15,147 bases of DNA from an uncultured Bacilli bacterium (lineage in GTDB: Bacteria > Bacillota_I > Bacilli_A > RF39 > UBA660): contig CANQHB010000017.1 of assembly GCA_947623755.1 (NCBI GenBank), positions 1-15,147 on the forward strand, written 5' to 3'. Below the pieces are notes generated by a model. The model saw nothing but the letters and a program-made list of their open reading frames with translations, was not told the origin of the DNA and did not search any database. This document shows positions 5,934 to 12,261 of the stretch, in pieces. The translations under genes were made by a program, and so were the position numbers. The number at the start of each line of letters is the position of its first letter. Positions within the stretch are counted from its first letter, which is position 1.

Positions 5934-7929
5934 TATTAAAGTTGCTCTAATTGGAACCCCTAATGTCGGTAAATCCACCATCTATAATGCTTTAACTAAA
6001 AATCATGAACATACTGGTAATTGGGCTGGTAAAACAGTTGATTTTACGAAAGGCGAGTGTATTTATAATAATACTAAATATACTTTTTATGATTTACCTG
6101 GGACTTATTCTTTAATTTCCAAATCAGAAGAAGAAACCATTGCCACCGATTTTATTTGGTCCCAAAATTTTGACGTGGCCGTGGTTGTCTGTGACGCGAC
6201 TAGTCTTGAAAAGGGGATAAATCTTGTTTTCCAAACTGAAGAAATTTGCCATAAAGTCGTGGTGTGCGTAAATTTAATTGATGAAGCCAAGAAAAAAGGC
6301 ATTCATATTAATACCAATCTTTTATCTAAAAATTTAAATTTACCCGTTATAACAACTAGTGCTAAAGATAAAGTAGGCTTAGAAAAATTATTAGTTGCTA
6401 TCCAAAATGCTTCCGAAAAAGACTACTTAAATATTGATTATGGTCCTCTAGAGCCAAAGATTAATGATATTATTACTGAGATTAATCCCACAACCCAGAA
6501 TAAAAAATGGATTGCTCTAAGAATCCTTGATAATAATAACCATTACTTAGATAAATTTAATACTGAAAATTTATTAAACCTCGGTCCTAAAACGAAAGAA
6601 GCCAAAACAAGTTTAGCTAATGTTGATATTAGTCTTGAAATAGTTATGCACCTTATGAAAGAAATTAAAATTAAATTAAAAAATGTTATAACTTATCAAA
6701 AATTAAATTATAATTCTCGCGAGAGAAAAATTGATAAAATCTTAACTAGTAAAATTTGGGGCATACCCATTATGCTTTTATTCTTATTTCTTATTTTTTA
6801 TTTAACTATTATTGGTGCTAATTATCCCTCAGATTTATTATTTAAATTTTTCTCTTCTTTAGAAGATAATTTAACTAATCTTTTAAATTTCTTTTCTTTA
6901 CCTCATGCTATTATTGATTTACTTGTAAATGGAGTATATAAAACTCTCTATTGGGTAGTTAGTGTTATGCTTCCACCCATGTTAATTTTCTTTCCTCTTT
7001 TTACTTTTCTTGAAGATTTAGGAGTCTTACCTCGAATTGCTTTTAATATGGACCGAGCTTTTAATAAATGTCAAGCCTGTGGTAAACAAGCCTTAACTAT
7101 GTGTATGGGAATAGGCTGTAACGCGGTCGGGGTAACTGGCGCTCGCATTATTGATTCCAAAAGAGAAAGAATGATTGCTATCTTAACCAATGTCTTTATG
7201 CCCTGTAATGGTAAATTTCCTACTTTAATTGCCATTATTACAATGTTTTTTGTTGGTCTTTCTAATAAATATGGTTCTCTTCTTTGTGCTTTAATTTTAA
7301 CTGGTTTTATTTTTTTAGGTATTTTAGTAACTTTTCTAGTTAGTTATCTTTTATCCATTACCTTATTAAAAGGGGAGAAATCCAGCTTTACTTTAGAATT
7401 ACCGCCATATCGTATGCCAAAAATTTTATCTACCATCACTTACAGTCTAAAAAATCGGGCTATTTTTGTTTTAAGCCGTGCGGTTAAAGTAGCTATTCCC
7501 GCCGGTATTGTCATTTGGTTAATTGCCAATATTTCAATTAATGGTAATTTACTTCTTCATTATCTAAGTAACTTTTTAAATCCATTTGGTAAATTATTAG
7601 GCTTAGATGGAGTAGTAATACTAGCTTTACTTTTAGGGTTTCCCGCTAATGAAATTGTTATTCCTGCTTTATTAATGTGCTATTTAAAAACTTCGTCTTT
7701 AATCGATTTTGAAAGTTACGCTGTTTTAAAAAATATTTTAGTTCTTAATGGTTGGACCATTAAAACCGCGATTTGTTTTCTAATTTTAATGATGTTTCAT
7801 TATCCCTGCAGTACTACTATTTTAACCATTAAAAATGAAACTAAAAGCAATAAATTTACTCTTTTAGCTTTTATTCTTCCGTGTTTAATTGGAATAAGTT
7901 TATGTTTATTAATTAACTTAATTTTCTAA
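5926..7929 (+). CDS. feoB: FeoB ferrous iron transporter
   Basis: 667 residues from ATG 5926, which has GAGGTGG upstream inside feoA; an in-frame upstream start near 5884 has no such support. It has an N-terminal G-protein domain: G1 GTPNVGKST (10-18), G3 DLPG (56-59), G4 NLID (116-119), and a TSAK-type G5. The helical GDI-like region follows, then a membrane domain with gate motifs: FLEDLGVLPRIAFNMDRAF, then a Cys-rich stretch (KCQACGKQALTMCMGIGCN), NVFMPCNGKFPTL and, later, GFPANEIVIPAL. It takes up Fe(II) across the cytoplasmic membrane. Length is normal for Firmicutes forms, and no FeoC is seen. Its end overlaps the convergent ORF6N gene by 17 bp. Confidence 0.96.
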   Translation: MNNIKVALIGTPNVGKSTIYNALTKNHEHTGNWAGKTVDFTKGECIYNNTKYTFYDLPGTYSLISKSEEETIATDFIWSQNFDVAVVVCDATSLEKGINLVFQTEEICHKVVVCVNLIDEAKKKGIHINTNLLSKNLNLPVITTSAKDKVGLEKLLVAIQNASEKDYLNIDYGPLEPKINDIITEINPTTQNKKWIALRILDNNNHYLDKFNTENLLNLGPKTKEAKTSLANVDISLEIVMHLMKEIKIKLKNVITYQKLNYNSRERKIDKILTSKIWGIPIMLLFLFLIFYLTIIGANYPSDLLFKFFSSLEDNLTNLLNFFSLPHAIIDLLVNGVYKTLYWVVSVMLPPMLIFFPLFTFLEDLGVLPRIAFNMDRAFNKCQACGKQALTMCMGIGCNAVGVTGARIIDSKRERMIAILTNVFMPCNGKFPTLIAIITMFFVGLSNKYGSLLCALILTGFIFLGILVTFLVSYLLSITLLKGEKSSFTLELPPYRMPKILSTITYSLKNRAIFVLSRAVKVAIPAGIVIWLIANISINGNLLLHYLSNFLNPFGKLLGLDGVVILALLLGFPANEIVIPALLMCYLKTSSLIDFESYAVLKNILVLNGWTIKTAICFLILMMFHYPCSTTILTIKNETKSNKFTLLAFILPCLIGISLCLLINLIF

Positions 7930-9166
7930 TTTTATCTATTAATAAATTTTTAATTATTTCATCTTCTAATTTATTAATACTAAATGTTTTAGAACCAGCA
8001 TAATTTAGAGAAGTACCACAATGATAAATTGTTTGGTTATCAATTATTAGATAACGGTCATGAAAAGTATCATTATAAATAATATTTAGATTATGATATT
8101 GTTCATGATACTTTTTTATATCTAAATTATTTAATAGACTTTTTGTTTTGGTAATTAATATAACTTTGGTAGAAATATTTTTTATCATATCCAAAACTGT
8201 TTTATCGGCATACGAATCAATTATAACGAGTTCTTCTTTAGCAAGTTTCATAATATCTACTAATTTAGAATAAGCGTCATATATTTCTCCGTTAAAATAA
8301 ATTAAATTATTTAACTCTTTTGCTTTAAATTTTTGAAATAATTCCCTTATTTGTTTATCATGCAAACTTAAATGTTCATTTATATTGTTTATACTTAAAT
8401 AAAGTTTATTATTTTCTATTAGATAATTTTTCATTAAAACAAAAGTGTCCATAATTGCCATACTTACTCTTGTAGCAACCGGAGTTTTTAAAACTGTCGC
8501 CAACATATAAAGTCCTTGTTCGGTAAAAACTCGTGGTTGATATCTTCTACCACCATAATTATTCCAACTTGAGGTCAAAAATTTTGACCTCAAGTTTTCA
8601 AATTCTTCTTCGGTTATAATAAAAGTATATCTTTCTGGAAATTTTTCGGGGTTATTTTTAACAGCTTGATTAATTTCTTTAGTCCCATTTTTACATTCAT
8701 AAAGCATAGCTAAATCCTGGTCAAGCATTACTTGAATACCTCTTACTTCATAAATTAAATTCTCAATTTTCCGCGTATTTACAGGGCTTAGAAGCCTACT
8801 TGCATTTCCTTTTATTTGAAAATTAGTCTCTATCTTTTTAAATATTAAATCTTTATTTTCTACTTTTATAAGATTATTTAACTCTCTTATTCCTTCTAAA
8901 GTAAAAACATTTGGTAAGTATTTATTATGTTCTCCTCGACCATTTTTTAAGGTTCCATTTTGGCACCTTAAAAGATAAAATTCTTCTTTAGTTAATCGAA
9001 AAACTTTGGATATAAACATACTCTCATGTCTTATTACTATTCTATTAAGATTTTTCGTTTCCATTTGATAAAGACAAGCTAAGTCACTATCAAGAATTAC
9101 TAACTTTCCTCTTACCTCATAAATTTTATCTTTAATGTTTTCTTTTGATATTATTATTTCCTGCAT
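7913..9166 (-). CDS. Tandem ORF6N-domain protein with C-terminal phospholipase-D-like domain
   Basis: 417 residues from ATG 9166, with ACCTCCC (SD GGGAGGT) 7 nt upstream. Two ORF6N-type DNA-binding domains are seen in tandem. Copy 1 (about 11-95) reads IYEVRGKLVILDSDLACLY, EEFYLLRCQNGTL, KYLPNVFTLEG. Copy 2 (about 134-245) reads IYEVRGIQVMLDQDLAMLY, FPERYTF, EEFENLRSKFLTSSW, RVFTEQG, and is closer to the canonical domain. A C-terminal domain (about 285-400) resembles phospholipase-D-like proteins: AKEELVIIDSYADKTVLDMI and FHDRYLIID, giving H369-x-R371-x4-D376, an HKD motif with Arg for Lys, then a GTSLNYAG strand. Only one HKD half is visible. ORF6N domains are common in phages and mobile elements. 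Its cellular role is unknown. It sits between housekeeping genes with its own consensus promoter. Confidence 0.82.
   Translation of the reverse strand: MQEIIISKENIKDKIYEVRGKLVILDSDLACLYQMETKNLNRIVIRHESMFISKVFRLTKEEFYLLRCQNGTLKNGRGEHNKYLPNVFTLEGIRELNNLIKVENKDLIFKKIETNFQIKGNASRLLSPVNTRKIENLIYEVRGIQVMLDQDLAMLYECKNGTKEINQAVKNNPEKFPERYTFIITEEEFENLRSKFLTSSWNNYGGRRYQPRVFTEQGLYMLATVLKTPVATRVSMAIMDTFVLMKNYLIENNKLYLSINNINEHLSLHDKQIRELFQKFKAKELNNLIYFNGEIYDAYSKLVDIMKLAKEELVIIDSYADKTVLDMIKNISTKVILITKTKSLLNNLDIKKYHEQYHNLNIIYNDTFHDRYLIIDNQTIYHCGTSLNYAGSKTFSINKLEDEIIKNLLIDKIRKLS
8566..8596. repeat. Perfect 15-bp inverted repeat inside ORF6N copy 2
   Basis: Arms AACTTGAGGTCAAAA (8566-8580) and TTTTGACCTCAAGTT (8582-8596) are exact inverted complements around one base. 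On the coding strand the site encodes LRSKFLTSS of the second ORF6N domain. Confidence 0.95.
8945..8973. repeat. 13-bp inverted repeat (one mismatch) inside ORF6N copy 1
   Basis: Arms TTTTAAGGTTCCA (8945-8957) and TGGCACCTTAAAA (8961-8973) pair at 12 of 13 positions around TTT. The site encodes LLRCQNGTLK, at the same domain position as the palindrome in copy 2 but with different sequence. Confidence 0.9.
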
Positions 9167-9186
9167 TATCAAAACCTCCCTTACTG

Positions 9187-9232
9187 TCCAAAATTATTAT
9201 ATCAAACAATTGTATTATTGTCAAATTTTGGA
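9187..9232. repeat. 9-bp inverted repeat bracketing the ORF6N promoter (candidate operator)
   Basis: TCCAAAATT (9187-9195) and AATTTTGGA (9224-9232) are perfect inverted complements separated by 28 bp. One arm abuts the -10 on its downstream side and the other the -35 on its upstream side. Two half-sites flanking a very strong promoter would suit autorepression by a looping or dimeric regulator. The AT-rich context makes chance occurrence possible. Confidence 0.45.
9196..9224 (-). promoter_or_regulatory. Perfect consensus sigma-A promoter for the ORF6N gene
   Basis: On the minus strand TTGACA (9224-9219), a 17-nt spacer and TATAAT (9201-9196) match the consensus fully. It lies about 30 nt upstream of the start codon, leaving a short leader with the SD. 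It is one of the strongest-looking promoters in the window. Confidence 0.85.
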
Positions 9233-9271
9233 ATAATAAACTTTAGGGTATAAATTCTTTAAAAAATGTAT

Positions 9272-9277
9272 TATAAT
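9272..9277 (+). promoter_or_regulatory. -10 element of the TVP38-like/rmuC operon
   Basis: TATAAT at 9272-9277 with no convincing -35 (9249-9254 reads TATAAA). Transcription would start near 9284, only about 9 nt before the chosen ATG, implying a near-leaderless mRNA. Confidence 0.45.
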
Positions 9278-9292
9278 AAACATGTGATGATT

Positions 9293-9871
9293 ATGTTTGA
9301 TTTTATAGATACTTTTATAGATAATGCTCTAGCCACTCTAGGCATATGGGGTCCAGTCGTGGGCTGTTTTTGCATATTAATCGAGTCAATGCTTCCCATT
9401 TTACCCTTATTTGTCTTTATAACCTTAAACTTTTTAGCCTTTGGTAATATTATCGGTTTTCTTATTTCTTGGTTATTCACTTGTTTAGGCTGTCTAATTT
9501 CTTTCTTTTTATTTCGAAAAAAAGTTCAAACCATTTTATATCGTCATTTAAAGGATAGGGGAATAATTAGTGAACATACCATAAATATTATTACTAATCT
9601 AAAATTTGAACAATTAACCACTATTATTGCTATTCCTTTTACACCGGCTTTTCTAGTCAATATCGCCGCTGGTCTATCCGAAATGAAAACCAAAAAATTT
9701 ATTTTAGCCTTAGCTATCGGTAAAATATTCTTAGTTTATTTCTGGGGCTTTGTCGGAGTAAGTCTTGTTGAAAGTATAAAAAATCCCATATATTTAGTAA
9801 AAGTAGCTATTTTATTATTAGTAGCCTATATCTTAAGTTTTATAATTAATAAAAAATTCCAAATAACTTAA
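9293..9871 (+). CDS. TVP38/TMEM64 (DedA superfamily, VTT domain) membrane protein
   Basis: 192 residues from ATG 9293. In-frame starts at 9266 and 9287 exist, but the first overlaps the TATAAT element and none has a clear SD, so the start is uncertain by a few residues. The VTT-domain pattern is clear: ILIESMLPILPLFVFITLNFLAFG (E..lP.lP....n.laFG), a helix and basic loop FRKK, then IAIPFTPAFLVNIAAGL (P..P....N..aG) and ALAIGKIFLVYFWGFVG. It has five or six membrane segments. DedA-superfamily proteins act as lipid flippases/scramblases or in membrane homeostasis (family knowledge); the substrate here is unknown. rmuC follows after 16 nt, so they are probably co-transcribed. Confidence 0.82.
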   Translation: MFDFIDTFIDNALATLGIWGPVVGCFCILIESMLPILPLFVFITLNFLAFGNIIGFLISWLFTCLGCLISFFLFRKKVQTILYRHLKDRGIISEHTINIITNLKFEQLTTIIAIPFTPAFLVNIAAGLSEMKTKKFILALAIGKIFLVYFWGFVGVSLVESIKNPIYLVKVAILLLVAYILSFIINKKFQIT

Positions 9872-9887
9872 AAAGGAGGTCTAGTTT

Positions 9888-10985
9888 ATGGATTATATTA
9901 TTATTGGTTTATTAGGAGTAACAATTATTTTATTGTTAGTAATTTTATTTAAGAAAAATGATAGTAAAGATGGCGTTATTACGGAACGCTTAGGTAAATT
10001 AGAAGTAAGTTTAGTAAAAGAAATAGGTGAGTTTAAAGTTAATTTTGCTAGTGACATTAGAAAAGATTTTGATTCTTTAAATGAAAAAATAGACCGTAAA
10101 TTAACCGAAATTAACACGAAAGTAACGGAAAGATTAGATGAATCTTTAGAAAAAACTAATAAAACCTTCGCTAACGTTCTAGAACGTTTATCCAAAATTG
10201 ATGAAGCTCAAAAGAAAATTGATGGTCTAAGTAGTGATATTATTTCTTTACAAAGCATTTTAACTGACAAAAAATCTCGGGGAATCTTTGGCGAAGTTAA
10301 TTTAAGCTTTATTTTAGAAAATGCCTTTGGCACCGAAAAAACTGGAATTTATGAACTCCAACATAAAATGAGTAATGGCTTTATCGTTGATGCTTTACTG
10401 TATGCTCCATCACCTCTTGGAACCATTGCCATTGACTCCAAATTTCCTTTAGAAAACTATGAAAAAATGACCGATAAAAAATTAAGTGCCGATGAACGCA
10501 ATCTCGCTTTACGAAATTTTAAACTGGATTTTAAAAAACATATTGACGCGATTAGCACTAAATATATTATTCCTGGTGAAACTGCCAGTGAAGCCATAAT
10601 GTTTTTACCAGCCGAGGCTATCTTTGCCGAAGTAAATGCTTACCATGAAGATTTACTTAACTATGCTTATAATAAAAAAGTTTGGATTACTAGTCCCACC
10701 ACTTTAATGAGTACTCTAACGGTTATCGAAATGATTTTAAAAAATATGGAACGTGATAAATATGCTAAAGTAATCCATGATGAATTAAATAAATTATCTG
10801 TTGAATTTGCACGTTATAAAGACCGTTGGGATCGTCTTGCTCGGAGCATTAATACTGTATCTAAAAATGTTGAAGAATTAAATACCACTAGTGAAAAAAT
10901 ATCTAAACGTTTTGATTCTATAAATAGGGTAGACGTTGATAAATTAATTGCCCCAAACGAGGAAGATGAACTAATATCTAATTAG
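9888..10985 (+). CDS. rmuC: RmuC family DNA recombination protein
   Basis: 365 residues, start ATG 9888 with a strong AAAAAGGAGGT SD. It has an N-terminal membrane helix (residues 2-22), then a long heptad-rich coiled coil (about 30-125), then the RmuC (DUF195) nuclease-like core. The core carries RGIFGEVNLSFILENAFG, IVDALLYAPSPLGTIAIDSKFPLENYEKM (the D-(x)n-D-x-K type pattern of restriction-like nucleases), AIMFLPAEAIFAEV and WITSPTTLMSTL. RmuC in E. coli limits inversions at short inverted repeats (established for that species). This protein is shorter than the E. coli one (475) but has the full core. lexA lies nearby on the opposite strand. Confidence 0.9.
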   Translation: MDYIIIGLLGVTIILLLVILFKKNDSKDGVITERLGKLEVSLVKEIGEFKVNFASDIRKDFDSLNEKIDRKLTEINTKVTERLDESLEKTNKTFANVLERLSKIDEAQKKIDGLSSDIISLQSILTDKKSRGIFGEVNLSFILENAFGTEKTGIYELQHKMSNGFIVDALLYAPSPLGTIAIDSKFPLENYEKMTDKKLSADERNLALRNFKLDFKKHIDAISTKYIIPGETASEAIMFLPAEAIFAEVNAYHEDLLNYAYNKKVWITSPTTLMSTLTVIEMILKNMERDKYAKVIHDELNKLSVEFARYKDRWDRLARSINTVSKNVEELNTTSEKISKRFDSINRVDVDKLIAPNEEDELISN

Positions 10986-10993
10986 TTCATTTT
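10966..10993 (+). terminator. Candidate terminator overlapping the 3' end of rmuC
   Basis: ATGAACTAA (10966-10974) pairs perfectly with TTAGTTCAT (10982-10990) around a 7-nt loop, followed by only four Ts. The rmuC stop codon (10983-10985) lies within the right arm. The U-tract is weak, so termination may be partial. Confidence 0.4.
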
Positions 10994-11034
10994 ACATATT
11001 ATTGTCTAGTAAATGTCGAAAATTATCAAAATTA

Positions 11035-11063
11035 TTGAGTATTTTTCCTAAACAATATATAAT
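11035..11063 (+). promoter_or_regulatory. Sigma-A promoter of an apparent small RNA
   Basis: TTGAGT (11035-11040), a 17-nt spacer and TATAAT (11058-11063). No protein-coding gene with an SD lies on this strand before the terminator at 11147-11175. It therefore appears to drive a transcript of roughly 105 nt. Confidence 0.65.
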
Positions 11064-11069
11064 GAAGAT

Positions 11070-11175
11070 GGAGAGTTTGGAAGGTAAGAGCTAGTTAACA
11101 TCTTTTGTTAGAAAGATTTTACCTTGTTCTCCTTAATCTTGCAATAAAAAAAGGATATTAGTTGTATCCTTTTTT
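11070..11175 (+). ncRNA. Candidate structured small RNA between rmuC and lexA
   Basis: The predicted transcript begins near 11070 and ends at the intrinsic terminator. By eye it folds as a long imperfect hairpin. GGAGA (11070-11074) pairs with TCTCC (11128-11132). AAGGTAA (11081-11087) pairs with TTACCTT (11119-11125). The inner stem is TAACA (11096-11100) with TGTTA (11106-11110), closing a TCTTT loop. A short single-stranded tail precedes the terminator hairpin. A 10-codon ORF (ATG 11063) lacks an SD. I do not recognise it as 6S, SRP, tmRNA, RNase P or a known riboswitch. The function and the exact 5' end are unknown. Confidence 0.5.
11147..11175. terminator. Bidirectional intrinsic terminator (small RNA / lexA)
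   Basis: AAAAAAGGATA (11147-11157) pairs with TATCCTTTTTT (11165-11175) around a 7-nt loop. T-runs occur on both strands, so it can end the plus-strand small RNA and the minus-strand lexA mRNA, whose stop codon is at 11184-11182. Confidence 0.85.
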
Positions 11176-11181
11176 AAATTC

Positions 11182-11808
11182 TTAAAATTTCCTATATAAT
11201 CCAATAGCTTTCCCTAAAATAGTGACATTATTTAAAATAATTGGCGCCATCGTATCATTTTCTGGTTGTAACCGAAAATGGTCTTTTTCTTTATAAAAAG
11301 TTTTTAAAGTAACTTCATTTTGTTCAGTCATCGCTACCACTATATCACCATTTCGAGCTGTACTTTGTTTTTGAACAATTACCACATCCCCATCAAATAT
11401 TCCGGCATTAATCATAGATTCACCACTTACATTTAAAGTAAATATTGTTTCCTTAGCTGGTATTAAAGAGGCTGGTAAAGTGAAAAATTCATTTGGTCTT
11501 TCTATTGCTTCAATTGGTGAACCGGCTGTAACTTTTCCTAAAAGTGGCACTTTTATTAATTCTTCGTCCTTTTCTTCATATTCGTTATCAACTAGAATTT
11601 CCATTGCCCTAAATTTATTGTTATCTACTTTTAAATATCCTGCATTACATAATTTTTTTACATGAGTGTGAACTGTCGCTGGACTTGACAACCCTAAACC
11701 TTTTCCTATTTCCCTGATAGATGGGGGATAACCATGTTCTGCCGTAAATTTTTTAATAAAATCTAAAACATTATTTTGTTTTTCCGTAATTTGTTTTAAT
11801 TTTTCCAT
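11182..11808 (-). CDS. lexA: LexA, SOS response repressor/autoprotease
   Basis: 208 residues from ATG 11808. GGAGGT lies 10 nt upstream; an in-frame TTG at 11826 overlaps that SD and is rejected. An N-terminal winged helix (LDFIKKFTAEHGYPPSIREIGKGLGLSS) is followed by a linker. The S24 autoprotease domain has the cleavage site VTAGSP (A95-G96), the nucleophile in NVSGESM (S131) and the general-base Lys in VTLKTF (K169). All are intact, so RecA-stimulated self-cleavage is expected. Length and layout are those of Firmicutes LexA. The promoter overlaps a LexA-box-like sequence, consistent with autorepression, and a small membrane peptide is transcribed divergently. Confidence 0.96.
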   Translation of the reverse strand: MEKLKQITEKQNNVLDFIKKFTAEHGYPPSIREIGKGLGLSSPATVHTHVKKLCNAGYLKVDNNKFRAMEILVDNEYEEKDEELIKVPLLGKVTAGSPIEAIERPNEFFTLPASLIPAKETIFTLNVSGESMINAGIFDGDVVIVQKQSTARNGDIVVAMTEQNEVTLKTFYKEKDHFRLQPENDTMAPIILNNVTILGKAIGLYRKF

Positions 11809-11830
11809 AAGATATTTTACCTCCAACTAC

Positions 11831-11859
11831 ATAATAACACAAAAACAATTGCTTGTCAA
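11831..11859 (-). promoter_or_regulatory. lexA promoter
   Basis: On the minus strand TTGACA (11859-11854), a 17-nt spacer and TATTAT (11836-11831). It lies 23 nt upstream of the lexA ATG and its -35 overlaps the candidate LexA box. Confidence 0.75.
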
Positions 11860-11873
11860 ACATTTGTATTTTG
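11857..11873. promoter_or_regulatory. Candidate LexA operator at the lexA promoter
   Basis: CAAACATTTGTATTTTG shares CrAACAywTGTATTT with the site at 12018-12032 in the divergent promoter. It resembles degenerate Gram-positive LexA boxes (CGAACATATGTTCG type). It overlaps the -35 of lexA by three bases. The clade-specific consensus is unknown to me, so this rests on similarity and position. Confidence 0.45.
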
Positions 11874-12012
11874 TAAATTACTTAATCTTTCTTTTATTTA
11901 AATATCTCCACAGTTTAAAACTTTTATTATTACTCTAAAATTACTTTACACATAAAAAAGCCCCTTAAATCTTTAACTTGCAAAATTTATTGTCAAATTA
12001 CTTCAAAAAGTA

Positions 12013-12042
12013 TTGAGCGAACACATGTATTTGCGATATAAT
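12013..12042 (+). promoter_or_regulatory. Promoter of the lexA-divergent small membrane peptide
   Basis: TTGAGC (12013-12018), an 18-nt spacer and TATAAT (12037-12042). The spacer is filled by the palindromic LexA-box-like sequence, so a bound repressor would occlude RNA polymerase. Confidence 0.65.
12017..12034. promoter_or_regulatory. Candidate LexA operator (SOS box-like palindrome)
   Basis: GCGAACACATGTATTTGC is an imperfect palindrome (7 of 9 base pairs match) centred on ACATGT. It contains CGAACACATGT, close to the Firmicutes SOS box CGAACATATGTTCG in its left half. It lies between the -35 and -10 of the small-peptide promoter, and its core is shared with the site at the lexA promoter. 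Confidence 0.5.
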
Positions 12043-12067
12043 GTTCGTGTAAGGAAGAGGTGTTAAT

Positions 12068-12211
12068 ATGAAAAAAGTTTTATTAAATTATGGAGGTACT
12101 ATTTTATTTTACTTAGTCATTTTTGTTGGAGTAGTGTTAGTAAGTAATAAAATATCTTATATTGAAAGTAAAAGTAATAATATTACGCCAACTAGTGTAA
12201 CTAGTAAATAG
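12068..12211 (+). CDS. Small single-TM membrane peptide, candidate SOS-induced (YneA/SosA-like position)
   Basis: 47 residues. ATG 12068 has an excellent SD (GAGGTG, 5 nt spacing) and a good promoter. It starts MKKVLLNYGG, then a hydrophobic helix TILFYLVIFVGVVLV (residues 11-25), then a short polar tail (IESKSNNITPTSVTSK). The positive N-terminus predicts an N-in, C-out topology. It is divergent from lexA with a LexA-box-like palindrome in its promoter. In Bacillus and Staphylococcus the lexA-divergent gene encodes the SOS cell-division inhibitor YneA or SosA, also a small N-terminally anchored membrane protein. I see no sequence similarity or LysM domain, so only position, topology and regulation support the analogy. 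Confidence 0.7.
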   Translation: MKKVLLNYGGTILFYLVIFVGVVLVSNKISYIESKSNNITPTSVTSK

Positions 12212-12216
12212 AAAGA

Positions 12217-12245
12217 TTAATAAAAAGACTATTTTGTGTTATAAT
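12217..12245 (+). promoter_or_regulatory. Promoter of the yfmF-yfmH operon
   Basis: An extended -10 TGTTATAAT (TATAAT at 12240-12245) with a weak -35 TTAATA (12217-12222) at 17-nt spacing. The start is expected within or just after the SD region, giving a very short leader before ATG 12262. It lies just after the small peptide's stop codon, so read-through from that gene is also possible. Confidence 0.55.
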
Positions 12246-12261
12246 AAAAAGGAGGTGCATT

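Noticed and set aside
7913..9166. Reading the ORF6N gene as evidence for a prophage
   Set aside because: No integrase, structural genes, att repeats or tRNA are nearby. The flanking genes are housekeeping and appear intact.
11063..11095. Ten-codon ORF in the rmuC-lexA gap
   Set aside because: Its ATG overlaps the end of the -10 element, so it is unlikely to be in the transcript, and no SD is present.
11070..11175. Assignment of the small RNA to 6S, SRP or a riboswitch
   Set aside because: The characteristic conserved sequences (for example the SRP GGAAG/AGCA loop region) are not visible, and the downstream gene is on the other strand.
11874..12012. Possible gene or RNA upstream of the small membrane peptide
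   Set aside because: No ORF with an SD, no promoter pair and no strong hairpin could be seen; the stretch is AT-rich spacer.
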